From NCBI GenBank assembly GCA_948579355.1, contig CAPAOV010000004.1:1-64000 (forward strand): a stretch of DNA of 64,000 nucleotides. Reading direction: 5' to 3'. Source of the DNA: an uncultured Eubacterium sp. Lineage in GTDB: Bacteria; Bacillota; Clostridia; Lachnospirales; Lachnospiraceae. The position numbers and the translations under genes were made by a program. The notes below the pieces were generated by a model. The model was not told the DNA's origin, searched no databases, and was given only the letters and a program-made list of their open reading frames with translations. Positions 26,322 through 36,113 of the stretch are shown piece after piece. Every line of letters starts with the position of its first letter. Positions within the stretch are counted from its first letter, which is position 1.

Positions 26322-27146
26322 TCAGTATTGACAGTTCGGGCAATATACGCTGCTCCTGCCCCCGATTACTTTGCGCACCAGTGTCTGGCGGCAGTTCGGG
26401 CAGAGTTCGTCGGCATGACCGTACACTTGCAAAAAGGGCGTATTGCGGTATTCTTTTCCTTTTGTCTCCAAGTAGTCTTCCGGTGTGATTCTATTTTTTT
26501 CAATAAAATAATGCAGACTGTTGGAAATTTCCCCGGCAAGCTGCCGCCATTCTGCGGCAGTCAGGCTGTTTGCGGGGCGAGTGGGACAAATTCCCGCCCG
26601 AAACAGAATTTCATCGGAATATATGTTGCCAATTCCGGCAATTACGCTTTGGTCGAGCAGGCACCCTTTTATTGGTTTTTTCCGCTTTTCCAACCGGCTT
26701 TGCAAATATTCCGTGTCGCATTTAGCGGATAACGGCTCTACACCAAGTTTGCCGATTCCACTGTATGTATCCTCTTCATCGTTTCGTATCAGCCAGAAAC
26801 GGCCGAAACGGCGGGTATCGGAGAAGCGTAGTTCCTTTCCATTATCTAATTGCAGGATGACATGCGTGTGTTTTTCCGTCAGATAATCGGCAGGGGTAAC
26901 GAGCAAGCAGCCTGTCATTCTCAAATGCAAAATGATTCTGCTCTCGTTTTTCAAATGAATCATCAAAAATTTTCCTCTGCGTGACATGGAAGATATTTCC
27001 TGCCCGGCAACCGCGCTGCAAAATTTCTCCGCTGCCGGATAAGAGATAACCTCTGGACGGTTTACGATTACATTATTGATGACATGTCCCTGTACTTGTG
27101 GCTCAATTACGTTTTTAATTGTTTCGATTTCTGGAAGTTCAGGCAT
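26322..27146 (-). CDS. mutM: formamidopyrimidine-DNA glycosylase
   Basis: 274 residues. The catalytic N-terminal proline and Glu (MPELPEIETI), the helix-two-turn-helix region with QSVIAGIGNIYSDEIL and a C-terminal zinc finger (CPNCRQTLVRKVIGG, then CPNCQY) are all intact. It removes oxidised purines such as 8-oxoguanine and nicks the backbone. mutY, which acts in the same GO pathway, is at 39-40 kb. Confidence 0.97.
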   Translation of the reverse strand: MPELPEIETIKNVIEPQVQGHVINNVIVNRPEVISYPAAEKFCSAVAGQEISSMSRRGKFLMIHLKNESRIILHLRMTGCLLVTPADYLTEKHTHVILQLDNGKELRFSDTRRFGRFWLIRNDEEDTYSGIGKLGVEPLSAKCDTEYLQSRLEKRKKPIKGCLLDQSVIAGIGNIYSDEILFRAGICPTRPANSLTAAEWRQLAGEISNSLHYFIEKNRITPEDYLETKGKEYRNTPFLQVYGHADELCPNCRQTLVRKVIGGRSSVYCPNCQY

Positions 27147-27438
27147 TATCCGTACCCCTTTTCTGTGCTGAGATTTTAATTTTGCTGTGATAGAAATAAT
27201 TAGCGCTTATAGGTGGAGCGTCAAAATAACCAAACAAAGAAGTGTTTTTGCATGATAAATTATAACAGATTAGGATATGAATTTAAAAGGGATTTATCAA
27301 ATTTTTCTGAAAAATTTGCAAAAGGACTGAAAAGCCTAAAAAGAAATTTGTATGCATTTGAAGAAAAAACTGTAATGAATAATAGAAAAATTTATATCCG
27401 AGTGATATAATAAAAATGAGAAATAAGGAGGCAGGATT
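27147..27438. other. intergenic stretch upstream of the DUF4253 gene
   Basis: AT-rich, no convincing gene. It holds a perfect short hairpin (CAAATTTTT/AAAAATTTG, 27298-27318) and a TATAAT box at 27406-27411 with no clear -35. A small frame starting at 27254 (about 52 residues, MINYNRLGYEFKRDL) lacks a good ribosome site. Confidence 0.4.
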
Positions 27439-28170
27439 ATGAGAGAGGAAATGAAGCAGATTTTGGAAAGACTTCAATGCGAATATTCTATATTTAAAAA
27501 AGGAACAAATCCAGATGAACTGGAGAAAGCGTATTTGGAAGCATTGCAGGACAGTGCGGGGAAGAATTATTATCCGGCAATCCTGTTAGTCGATGAATAT
27601 GTGACGGATTGGCTGGACTATGTGTTTGAGGAAGATTATCATCGCGAGGAATTGATGCAGACTTGTAAAAATAATGGGAAAGAATTGCTGCAGGAGCGTT
27701 TTCGTGAATATATGGAGGATTACCAAGAGGATTATGGAGGAGATTTGGAAGAATTCATTGGTAAGGAAACAGAGGGGGAAGTGCTGCATCATTTTAGCGC
27801 ATACAACTCTTTTGATGAGTATGTATTGGTGGAAGATGCGCTGTTATTAAAGATACCGGTACAGCATCCATGGGAAATCATTGCGTGGCTCCCAGTGGGG
27901 GGATGGAATGAATGTCCGGCGCCAGAGGAAATGATATCTATTTGTAAATACTGGTATGAGTCGTACGGCGCTATTCCGGCAGTTTTTACCCATGACGAGA
28001 TGGAGTTCTATGTGCCACAGAAATTAAATGGGGCGGTTCCGTTGGAAGTGGCAAAGGAGCATTATGCATTCTGCGTAGACCGTGTAGATCAGGGTACCAG
28101 AACCTGTACATTATCGGAGCTGGCAGTGGGCCTGAAAGATTCGGATATCTGGTATTTCTGGTGGGATTAA
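27439..28170 (+). CDS. DUF4253-domain protein
   Basis: 243 residues. The C-terminal half matches the DUF4253 pattern: LPVGGWNECPAPEE, then ICKYWYESYGAIPAVFTHDE and the terminal tryptophan-rich IWYFWWD. The N-terminal 110 residues are very acidic and helical (YMEDYQEDYGGDLEEF). The molecular function of DUF4253 is unknown to me; the domain is scattered among accessory and immunity-like genes. The ribosome site AAGGAGG is strong. Directly downstream is a degenerate hydrolase fragment. Confidence 0.8.
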   Translation: MREEMKQILERLQCEYSIFKKGTNPDELEKAYLEALQDSAGKNYYPAILLVDEYVTDWLDYVFEEDYHREELMQTCKNNGKELLQERFREYMEDYQEDYGGDLEEFIGKETEGEVLHHFSAYNSFDEYVLVEDALLLKIPVQHPWEIIAWLPVGGWNECPAPEEMISICKYWYESYGAIPAVFTHDEMEFYVPQKLNGAVPLEVAKEHYAFCVDRVDQGTRTCTLSELAVGLKDSDIWYFWWD

Positions 28171-28171
28171 T

Positions 28172-28273
28172 TCTCAAGATGCGATTCAGACTGATATCTA
28201 TGCGGAAATTGCCGGTTACCAAAAGCCAGTTTTGGTAATCCACGGTATACTGCTTTGCTCAGATAAATTGTAA
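28172..28273 (+). pseudogene. remnant of an alpha/beta-hydrolase gene
   Basis: A 33-codon frame without start codon begins right after the DUF4253 stop. It contains AEIAGYQKPVLVIHG, which resembles the beta-strand and HG turn that precede the catalytic Asp loop in alpha/beta hydrolases. The expected HGxxDxxV is broken (HGILLCSDKL) and the frame then stops. It is best read as a decayed fragment. Confidence 0.4.
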
Positions 28274-28311
28274 AAACAACGTTACTTTTTGCCACCGGGT
28301 AAAGAGATTAT

Positions 28312-28366
28312 GCGTCAGACTTTCTATCGTTAGGTCTCAGAAGATAGAAAGTTCTGGCGTTTTTTT
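28312..28366 (+). terminator. terminator upstream of the MATE gene
   Basis: A long stem (AGACTTTCTATC/GATAGAAAGTTCT, extended by GCGTC/GGCGT) is followed by seven T residues. Confidence 0.8.
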
Positions 28367-28387
28367 GTAAAAACAGGAGGGGCGTCA

Positions 28388-29710
28388 ATGAAAGAAAAAA
28401 TACTTGTAAAACAATTTGCCCGATATGTATCATTAAACATATGCGGTATGATTGGTTTATCCTGCTACATACTTGCCGACACCTATTTTGTTTCCAAAGG
28501 TTTGGGAGCCAATGGTCTGGCGGCGCTTAATTTAGCTATTCCGGTATACAGTCTCGTTCACGGGTGCGGTCTGATGCTGGGGATGGGAGGCGCCACAAAG
28601 TATTCGGTTTACATAGGGCAAAAAGAATACAAAAATGCCGACAAATCCTTTTCAAACACGATTTATATATTGTCTGTACCGGCTGTTATATTCGTGTTGG
28701 CGGGAATTTTCTTTGCGGGGCGGCTGACATTATTATCAGGTGCGGACAATGCTGTTTTTGGGATGACAAAAACGTATTTGCAGGTTATTCTTCTATTTTC
28801 TCCGGTGTTTATGATAAATGACAGCCTGCTGTGCTTTGTGAGAAATGATGGCAATCCGCAATTAGCCATGATTGGCATGCTGACGGGAAGCCTGGCAAAT
28901 ATTGTACTTGATTATATTTTTATTTTTCCTTTTAATATGGGAATATTTGGCGCCGTATTGGCGACGGCCTTAGCGCCGGTTATCAGTCTTATCGTGTTAT
29001 CAAAGCATTGGTTTACGAAGCAAAATCAGTTTCATTTTCAGTGGGCAAAACCGTCGCTCTGTCTGATACGGGATATTCTCTCTTTGGGCATTCCATCGTT
29101 TATAGCCGAAGTGGCTTCCGGTGTGGTAATGATTGTTTTTAACTTGATTATTTTGCGGTTGCAGGGGAATATCGGAGTCGCCGCCTACGGTGTTGTTGCC
29201 AATCTATCGCTTGTAGTTAATTCGATTTATACCGGAATGGCGCAGGGAATACAACCGATACTAAGCAGGTTATGCGGATGTGGGGATGAAAAAGGCGTAA
29301 AGCGGATTTTGCAATATGCCGTCAATACCATGCTTGTTCTTTCGGGGTGTATTTATTTGCTTCTATTTGTTGCGGGAGACTTGGTTGTCGGTATATTTAA
29401 CAGCGAACAAAATATTTTGCTGCAGCAGATTGCCCTGACGGGATTAAAATTATATTTTGCGGCGATTCCTTTTGTTGGTTTCAATATTGTGATTTCGGCA
29501 TACTTTACATCGACAGAAAAAGCGTTACCGGCACAAGTGATTTCTCTGTTAAGGGGCTTTTTCATTATTCTTCCCATGGCGTTTCTGTTGTCTTCTCTCT
29601 TAAAAATGACAGGGGTATGGCTCTCTTATCCGGTTACGGAATGTTTTACTGCCATAACAGGAATTGCTTTTAATGCCAAAATGCGATACAATAAACGGTA
29701 TAAAAGTTAG
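28388..29710 (+). CDS. MATE-family efflux transporter
   Basis: 440 residues, about twelve hydrophobic segments spread along the whole length. Typical MATE features are GLSCYILADTYFVSKGLGANG in the first helices and the pseudo-symmetric second half beginning near GIPSFIAEVASG. It probably exports drugs or cationic metabolites in exchange for Na+ or H+. The ribosome site AGGAGG is strong. The downstream kinase gene begins 14 bp after its stop, so the transporter may be co-transcribed with the phosphorelay genes. Confidence 0.93.
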   Translation: MKEKILVKQFARYVSLNICGMIGLSCYILADTYFVSKGLGANGLAALNLAIPVYSLVHGCGLMLGMGGATKYSVYIGQKEYKNADKSFSNTIYILSVPAVIFVLAGIFFAGRLTLLSGADNAVFGMTKTYLQVILLFSPVFMINDSLLCFVRNDGNPQLAMIGMLTGSLANIVLDYIFIFPFNMGIFGAVLATALAPVISLIVLSKHWFTKQNQFHFQWAKPSLCLIRDILSLGIPSFIAEVASGVVMIVFNLIILRLQGNIGVAAYGVVANLSLVVNSIYTGMAQGIQPILSRLCGCGDEKGVKRILQYAVNTMLVLSGCIYLLLFVAGDLVVGIFNSEQNILLQQIALTGLKLYFAAIPFVGFNIVISAYFTSTEKALPAQVISLLRGFFIILPMAFLLSSLLKMTGVWLSYPVTECFTAITGIAFNAKMRYNKRYKS

Positions 29711-29723
29711 AGGAGAGAGACAG

Positions 29724-32700
29724 ATGGTATATAACATAAATTATGAATTGGCGGCGGTTGCGTTTATGATATTGTTTTATCTCTTATTAAAGGCGCAGTA
29801 TCCGAGGGAAATAGAAAGTATTCACTATTTTGCAAACGCACTTTTGATTTATATTGTTGCCATAATTCTTGATATTACGTCGGCGGTTATGATTTCGTAT
29901 GCTTCATCAATACCGCGCTGGCTCAATATGTTTTCCAATACGGCTTACCTATTATCGGTGCTAATCTTCTTTTATTTTTTTGTGCGTTACATATGCAAGC
30001 ATCTTCTTCAGGAGCGTATGTTGTGGGAGAGGATATTGAGTAATGTGGTTGGCATCAGCTATGGCATCTTTCTTATAACGAATTCCTTTACTCATTGGAT
30101 ATTTTATTTCGACGGAGAGTTCCGTTATGTTCATGGGCCGTTATACTATTTTGTATTTTTGGTGCCTTTGTATTTTGTCGTTACGATTGGCATGATATTA
30201 GTAATTAAAAATGAAAAATTTGATAGAAGGCAGAAAATATGTATTTGGCTGTTTACCCTGTTGGCGGTCATTGGTCCGGTCATACAGGTTTGTTTTGTTC
30301 CGAATATTCTGTTTAGTATGTTTACGCCGGCGCTGGCGTTGTTAATTCTGTTGTTTTTGCTCGTCACGCCGGATTACAAAAAGACGGTAGCGACGATGGA
30401 AGAATTGATTCAGACAAAGGAAATTGCCGAGCAGGCGCAGATGGAAGCAGAGGCAGCAACGAAAGCCAAGTCGGATTTTCTTGCCAATATGTCGCATGAA
30501 ATCCGGACGCCATTAAATGCAATATGCGGCATGGCAGAATTACTTAACCATATGAAGCTGCCGGCTAAAATAATGGAATACGCAGAGAATATTCAGGTTG
30601 CCGCGGACAATTTGCTTGATATCGTCAACGATATATTAGACTTCTCTAAAATCGACGCCGGGAAAGTTGAGCTGGCAGAGGAAGAATATGAGCTGGAAGC
30701 GTTGATTCACGCAGTGGAGCCGATGATAAGCACCCGCCTCGCCGACAAAGACGTTGTATTTCTTATTGACATTGAGCCCCATGTACCGAAAAAAATGTGC
30801 GGCGATATGGTGCGTATTAAACAGATTCTGCTTAACCTGTTGGGGAATGCGGTCAAGTTTACTAATTTTGGAAAGATTTCACTGTCTATCCACAGCGTAT
30901 GGGAAGAGACGGGCGACGTGCGCCTGATTTTGGAAGTGGCAGATACGGGGATTGGTATTCGGGAAGAAGACCAGAAAAATCTTTTTTCCGAGTTTACGCA
31001 GGTAGATACAAAGAAAAACAGAAGATTGCAGGGGACTGGTCTCGGTCTGGCAATTTCCAGCCATCTGGCACAATTGATGGGCGGGGATATTGAATTGAGC
31101 AGTCAATATGGCTCCGGCACGACATTCACCGTGACGATATTACAAAAAGCAGTTGATATTCAGCCGTGCGCGGCGATTGAGAGGAATGCGAAGTACCATA
31201 TTTTTCTCTATGAAAAAAATGCGTTCTACCAAGAGAATATTCTGAAAATGCTGCGCTCTTTTCCGGTCACTTACCAGCCGGTTTATCAATTGCACGAATT
31301 GTCAACGCTGGAGACTTATGAGAATAGAGAAAATTATTTGTTGTACGACTATTTGTCGGCACAGGAGAGTGTTGAGGCGGCTTTGCCGTATTTAAAAGAA
31401 CACGGTGTGATTCCGATAGCTATGTTGGAAACGCAGGACTTATGGAAAGAGGATATTGATACTTATATACATAAAATAAGAAAACCGCTGCACGCCATTG
31501 CCTTTTGCCGGTTGATTGCCGGAGAAAATACGGCAAGGACAATGAAAATTCCGGAAAGGGAGGCGCGTGTGTATCCATCGGCAAAAGCGCTCGTGGTCGA
31601 TGATAATATTATCAATCAGAAAGTGATTCAGGGGTTTTTAAAAGAATACCAAATTAGTGTGACAAGGGCTTCCAGCGGTTATGAGGCGTTAGACCATATG
31701 AAATCGGGAGAAGATTTTGATATTATTTTTATGGACCATATGATGCCGGTCATGGACGGAGTGGAGACGACGGAGAAAATTCGAAATCTGGATGTACCGC
31801 ATGCGAAACATGTGCCGATTGTGGCGTTGACAGCAAATGTCATCCGCGGCGCCAAAGAGATGTTTCTTGCTTCCGGTATGAATGATTTTCTGGCAAAGCC
31901 GATAAATATAGAAAAACTAGATGATATTTTGCGGCGCTGGCTTCCGGACGGCAGGCAAAAGGAATTGACATCTGAACTTCCGGTTTCTGCGGCGCTGGCT
32001 GCCAGTAAGGAAGAAAAGGAGCGGATACCGGGGATGGACTATGCGGCGGCTTTGGAGTATTTTGGCGGAAGCGAGGACATTCTCAATGAAGTGCTGGATG
32101 TATTTTGTGAAGAGAGCCACGAGCGTATTCGCGAGATGGAGAGGTTGTTAGAAGAAAAGAATTATGAAAATTACATTATTGAGGCGCATGGATTAAAGAG
32201 CGCTGCCAAAAGCATAATGGCAAACGAGCTTTCAGAACGTGCGAAAGAGCACGAATTTGCCGGTAAAGACGGGCGGTTTGCGTGGATTGATGAACATGGT
32301 AAAGAGCTGCTTAATGATTATCGCAGATTTCTCGCTATGTTGGAAAACGATAGGAAACAGGAAGAGACGAAAGAAGAGTTTTCTGCGGTAAAAGTGCTGC
32401 AAAGTGAGGTGTCCAAGGGGAAAGGGATGTTAGAGGTGGAATTGGATAAGTTTCTGCTCGTTTACCGCCATCTGTCGCAGCTAGTGAAACGGAGCCAACA
32501 GCCGTTACATGTTTTGACATTGGAGATTAGCGGACTGTTAGATGAACGCAGGGAGGAGGCTATGAAAGCTTTGGGGAAAGCCATTTGTTCTGCTTTGCGG
32601 GAATCGGACATCTGTACCCGGTATGATGATAACCGGTATTTTGTCTTGCTTCTTGGGGTGCAGGAAGGAAATGGCGCGTTTATTGCCGGACGTGTGTTAG

Positions 32701-32771
32701 GAGCCTTTGACAATCTTTACGGAGAAGACGGTTGTATTGTGAACTATCAAATACAACAGGTAAATGAATAG
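29724..32771 (+). CDS. hybrid sensor histidine kinase with receiver, HPt and degenerate GGDEF domains
   Basis: 1015 residues from the ATG at 29724 (AGGAGAG upstream). In order: six or seven N-terminal membrane helices (residues 5-215) as sensor; a short coiled coil; HisKA with His258 in MSHEIRTPLN; HATPase (N-box LLNLLGNAVKF, G-boxes DTGIGI and GTGLGLAIS); a degenerate receiver-like linker; a receiver with VVDDN near 624 and phospho-Asp in FMDHMMPVMDG; an HPt domain with His in EAHGLKSAAKSI near 820. The C-terminal 110 residues align with a diguanylate cyclase fold, but GGDEF is replaced by DDNRY (TRYDDNRYFVLLLG). It heads a phosphorelay set with the next two genes. Confidence 0.92.
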   Translation: MVYNINYELAAVAFMILFYLLLKAQYPREIESIHYFANALLIYIVAIILDITSAVMISYASSIPRWLNMFSNTAYLLSVLIFFYFFVRYICKHLLQERMLWERILSNVVGISYGIFLITNSFTHWIFYFDGEFRYVHGPLYYFVFLVPLYFVVTIGMILVIKNEKFDRRQKICIWLFTLLAVIGPVIQVCFVPNILFSMFTPALALLILLFLLVTPDYKKTVATMEELIQTKEIAEQAQMEAEAATKAKSDFLANMSHEIRTPLNAICGMAELLNHMKLPAKIMEYAENIQVAADNLLDIVNDILDFSKIDAGKVELAEEEYELEALIHAVEPMISTRLADKDVVFLIDIEPHVPKKMCGDMVRIKQILLNLLGNAVKFTNFGKISLSIHSVWEETGDVRLILEVADTGIGIREEDQKNLFSEFTQVDTKKNRRLQGTGLGLAISSHLAQLMGGDIELSSQYGSGTTFTVTILQKAVDIQPCAAIERNAKYHIFLYEKNAFYQENILKMLRSFPVTYQPVYQLHELSTLETYENRENYLLYDYLSAQESVEAALPYLKEHGVIPIAMLETQDLWKEDIDTYIHKIRKPLHAIAFCRLIAGENTARTMKIPEREARVYPSAKALVVDDNIINQKVIQGFLKEYQISVTRASSGYEALDHMKSGEDFDIIFMDHMMPVMDGVETTEKIRNLDVPHAKHVPIVALTANVIRGAKEMFLASGMNDFLAKPINIEKLDDILRRWLPDGRQKELTSELPVSAALAASKEEKERIPGMDYAAALEYFGGSEDILNEVLDVFCEESHERIREMERLLEEKNYENYIIEAHGLKSAAKSIMANELSERAKEHEFAGKDGRFAWIDEHGKELLNDYRRFLAMLENDRKQEETKEEFSAVKVLQSEVSKGKGMLEVELDKFLLVYRHLSQLVKRSQQPLHVLTLEISGLLDERREEAMKALGKAICSALRESDICTRYDDNRYFVLLLGVQEGNGAFIAGRVLGAFDNLYGEDGCIVNYQIQQVNE

Positions 32772-32786
32772 GAGGGACAACGGATT

Positions 32787-33818
32787 ATGAGTGAAGCGTT
32801 TACAGCGCCACCGATGGAGATACTTGTAGTAGATGATAACAGAATTAATCGAAAAGTGACAGAGTCTCTATTAAAAACGCTGAAGATGAAAATAGATACA
32901 GCAGAGAGTGGCAGGGATGCAATAACTAAAGTGAGAGATAAAAAATATGATTTTGTGCTGATGGATTATATGATGCCGGAGATGGACGGCAGGGAAACGC
33001 TGCGACATATTCGGGAGTTAGATGTACCATATAGCGAAACGCTTCCTGTTATTGCTCTCACGTCAAACGAAGAAGAGGGCATTTGCAAGCAGTTAATTGC
33101 ACAGGGCTTTGATGATTTTCTTCGAAAACCAATTGATTTGCAGGAGATATGTGATATAATAAAAAAATGGTTGCCAAAGAATTTCTCTGATGACGATACA
33201 AAACAGAACGGCGCGGAGGCAGAAGAAGCGATTTTGCCGGAGATTGAAGGGCTGGATGTAGAACAGGGGATATCTCAGACCGGGGGGTATGATTTGTATC
33301 GGGAAGTATTAGGTGATTTCTATATCATGATAGAGTCAAAGGCAAAGAAAATAGAAACATTTTTGGCGAACCATATGCTTCACGACTATACAATAGAAGT
33401 GCATGCATTAAAGAGTACAGCCCGCCTGATTGGAGCTATGGAATTATCCGAGCGATGTTATCGTTTGGAGCAGTTGGGAAAGGCAGAACAGGAGGAAGCA
33501 TTAGTGGAGGAGACGCCTGCGATGCTTGCTTTGTACCGAAAATACATAAATATTTTGCGTCCTTATGGGGAGAGAGAAAGAGGACAGGAAGAAATATCTG
33601 CCGAGCAATTGATTTTGCTATTGGAACGGTTGTATTCCGCAATGGATGAATTTAATTTAGACGAAGCAGACGATATCATGCAGGAATTAGAACGATATAA
33701 GATTCCTGCTAACTGTCGTGAACACATGGAAGTATTGCGAGTATATGTAGCAGACGTGGCTATGCAGGATATCATGGATACGGCGAGCCAAATGATTGAG
33801 ATATTAAAGACGGACTAA
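32787..33818 (+). CDS. receiver-HPt phosphorelay protein
   Basis: 343 residues. The receiver domain (VVDDNRINRKV, phospho-Asp in VLMDYMMPEMDG, Lys in LRKPID) is followed by an HPt domain with His in EVHALKSTARLIG near residue 205 and a helical C-terminus. There is no DNA-binding output, so it is a phosphate shuttle or sink between the upstream hybrid kinase and other receivers. It begins 15 bp after the kinase gene with its own AGGAGGG site. The receiver resembles that of the kinase, suggesting duplication. Confidence 0.9.
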   Translation: MSEAFTAPPMEILVVDDNRINRKVTESLLKTLKMKIDTAESGRDAITKVRDKKYDFVLMDYMMPEMDGRETLRHIRELDVPYSETLPVIALTSNEEEGICKQLIAQGFDDFLRKPIDLQEICDIIKKWLPKNFSDDDTKQNGAEAEEAILPEIEGLDVEQGISQTGGYDLYREVLGDFYIMIESKAKKIETFLANHMLHDYTIEVHALKSTARLIGAMELSERCYRLEQLGKAEQEEALVEETPAMLALYRKYINILRPYGERERGQEEISAEQLILLLERLYSAMDEFNLDEADDIMQELERYKIPANCREHMEVLRVYVADVAMQDIMDTASQMIEILKTD

Positions 33819-33833
33819 AAAAGGAGAGTTCAT

Positions 33834-34613
33834 ATGGAAAAGGTACAAAAAGAGCAGATACTGTTTATAATAGATGTTACGAACTTTTTGGTTGAGTCGA
33901 TCAAGGGTAAGCTGGAGGATTTGGGATACCGGGTAATTGTTTCTAAATTAAACGTGGAGGAGATTAGTCGGTGTAAGGGACTTTTAGGCGCTATTTTAAT
34001 TCATGTTCAGGAGAACATGCCGGCGAAAGTAAAAGAGTTGACTTTTATCAAAGATAATGCTTTAGAAAATGCTTATCCGATTTTTTTGGCGGGAAATGTT
34101 GAAGATGTCAATGCCATTGAAAAAATTCTACCTAAAAACATAATTACCCGGGAGTTCTACCGACCGATTGATGCGGGAGAACTGGCTGAAAAAGTGAATG
34201 AGTTTATCGACGAGCACCGGGGGCTAAATAAGAAAAAAGTTCTCGTTGTCGATGATTCGGGTACTACGTTAAGGAATGTTAAGAATTGGCTCGAGCAAAA
34301 ATATCAGGTTATACTTGCCAATTCGGCAACGATGGCGTTGAAATATTTGACACTGAACAAACCGGATTTGATTCTTTTGGACTATGAGATGCCGGTATGT
34401 GATGGTAAGCAGTTAATGGAAATGATTCGTGCTGATGAAGATTACAGCAAGGTGCCAATATTTTTTCTGACCGGAAAAAATGATAGGGAGAGTATCGCGC
34501 AGGTTACGGTGCTGCGTCCGGCGGGGTACTTGCTGAAGACGCTTCCACCGGCGCAAATTGTCAAGGCGATTGATGATTTTTTTGAAAAGCAAAAAGGGGA
34601 ACACGTAGTATAA
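33834..34613 (+). CDS. double-receiver response regulator without output domain
   Basis: 259 residues. The first receiver (1-125) is degenerate: it lacks the acidic pair and the phospho-acceptor (ILIHVQ in place of the Asp strand). The second (about 138-255) is intact, with VVDDSGTTLRN, Asp in LILLDYEMPVCDG, and Lys in LLKTLPPAQI. No DNA-binding, enzymatic or HPt domain. It lies 15 bp after the previous gene and probably ends the phosphorelay as a protein-protein switch. Neither target nor signal is visible here. Confidence 0.88.
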   Translation: MEKVQKEQILFIIDVTNFLVESIKGKLEDLGYRVIVSKLNVEEISRCKGLLGAILIHVQENMPAKVKELTFIKDNALENAYPIFLAGNVEDVNAIEKILPKNIITREFYRPIDAGELAEKVNEFIDEHRGLNKKKVLVVDDSGTTLRNVKNWLEQKYQVILANSATMALKYLTLNKPDLILLDYEMPVCDGKQLMEMIRADEDYSKVPIFFLTGKNDRESIAQVTVLRPAGYLLKTLPPAQIVKAIDDFFEKQKGEHVV

Positions 34614-34682
34614 TTTGCAGGTTATATACCAAAATATTGCAGTAAGAGACTAAATGCAAGATTATTTATATGGAGGACAGAA

Positions 34683-36074
34683 ATGGAATTAACAAGTATA
34701 CGTGAGATATTTCGTGAAAAAGACAAGTATATTACTCAGACAGTTACAATCGGAGGATGGTTAAGAAGCGTCAGGGACTCAAAAACCTTTGGTTTTTTAG
34801 TTGTCAATGACGGTACTTTTTTTGAGCCGTTACAGGTTGTGTATTCGGATAAGCTTGATAATTTTGCCGCCATTTCTAAGTTAAATATTGGCGCGGCCGT
34901 AGTGGTAACGGGAAAGTTAGTTGCCACGCCGAATGCGAAACAGCCATTTGAGATACAGGCAGATGAGGTGGCGATTGAGGGTGAATCAAAACCGGATTAT
35001 CCGTTGCAGAAGAAACGCCATTCTTTTGAGTACCTGCGTACAATCTCACATTTGCGTCCGCGAACGAATACGTTTCAGGCAGTTTTCCGTGTGCGCTCAC
35101 TGATTGCCTATGCCATCCACAAATTTTTCCAAGAGAGAGAATTTGTATATGTACACACGCCGCTTATTACCGGAAGCGATTGCGAGGGGGCGGGAGAGAT
35201 GTTTCGTGTTACAACGCTTGACATGGAGAATCTCCCGATGACGGAAGATGGCAGAGTTGATTACAGTAAAGATTTCTTTAATAAGGAAACGAATCTGACA
35301 GTAAGCGGTCAGCTCAACGGTGAAACCTATGCGATGGCGTTCAAAAATATTTATACGTTTGGCCCGACTTTCCGAGCAGAAAATTCCAATACGACGCGTC
35401 ATGCCGCAGAATTTTGGATGATTGAGCCGGAGATGGCTTTTGCCGATTTGCAGGATGATATGATGGTGGCAGAGAGCATGCTCAAATACATTATCCGTTA
35501 TGTATTGGAAGAGGCCAAAGAGGAGATGGCATTTTTCAATAAATTTGTAGATAAGGGATTAATAGACAGATTGCAGAAAGTAGCGGATGCTGAATTTGCT
35601 CATGTGACATATACCGAAGCAATCGAACTGTTAGAAAAATATAACGAACAGTTTGAGTATAAAGTAAGCTGGGGATGTGATTTGCAGACAGAGCATGAGA
35701 GATATTTGACGGAAGAAATATTTAAACGTCCGGTTTTTGTTACGGATTATCCAAAAGAGATTAAAGCGTTCTATATGAAAATGAATGAGGATAATAAAAC
35801 GGTGGCAGCGATGGATTGTCTCGTTCCCGGTATTGGTGAAATTATCGGCGGCAGTCAGCGTGAAGATGATTATGATAAACTGGTTAAACGGATGGAAGAG
35901 TGCGGACTAAACTGTGAGGATTATGATTTCTATTTGGACCTTCGCAAATACGGTACGGCAAGGCATGCCGGTTTCGGGCTTGGTTTTGAGCGTTGCGTTA
36001 TGTACCTGACCGGAATGCAGAATATCCGTGATGTTATCCCATTCCCAAGAACGGTAAATAATTGTGAATTATAG
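34683..36074 (+). CDS. asnS: asparaginyl-tRNA synthetase
   Basis: 463 residues, class IIb. The N-terminal OB fold (VTIGGWLRSVRDSKTFGFL) binds the anticodon. The catalytic core has motif 2 (FRAENSNTTRHAAEFWMIEPE) and motif 3 (GFGLGFERCVMYLTG). It lacks the archaeal-type insertions and matches AsnRS rather than AspRS, with VTDYPKEIKAFYMKMNED typical of it. asnA follows directly, pairing asparagine synthesis with its charging to tRNA. No T-box was found in the 69-bp upstream gap. Confidence 0.95.
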   Translation: MELTSIREIFREKDKYITQTVTIGGWLRSVRDSKTFGFLVVNDGTFFEPLQVVYSDKLDNFAAISKLNIGAAVVVTGKLVATPNAKQPFEIQADEVAIEGESKPDYPLQKKRHSFEYLRTISHLRPRTNTFQAVFRVRSLIAYAIHKFFQEREFVYVHTPLITGSDCEGAGEMFRVTTLDMENLPMTEDGRVDYSKDFFNKETNLTVSGQLNGETYAMAFKNIYTFGPTFRAENSNTTRHAAEFWMIEPEMAFADLQDDMMVAESMLKYIIRYVLEEAKEEMAFFNKFVDKGLIDRLQKVADAEFAHVTYTEAIELLEKYNEQFEYKVSWGCDLQTEHERYLTEEIFKRPVFVTDYPKEIKAFYMKMNEDNKTVAAMDCLVPGIGEIIGGSQREDDYDKLVKRMEECGLNCEDYDFYLDLRKYGTARHAGFGLGFERCVMYLTGMQNIRDVIPFPRTVNNCEL

Positions 36075-36113
36075 ATTATTGAACAAATAATTTAGAAAAA
36101 GGAGGATATGAAC

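Noticed and set aside
27254..27410. Small frame of about 52 codons upstream of the DUF4253 gene
   Set aside because: No convincing ribosome site, contains a strong hairpin, and no recognisable protein features.
34614..34682. Possible T-box upstream of asnS
   Set aside because: The gap is only 69 bp and has no specifier stem, T-box sequence or antiterminator.
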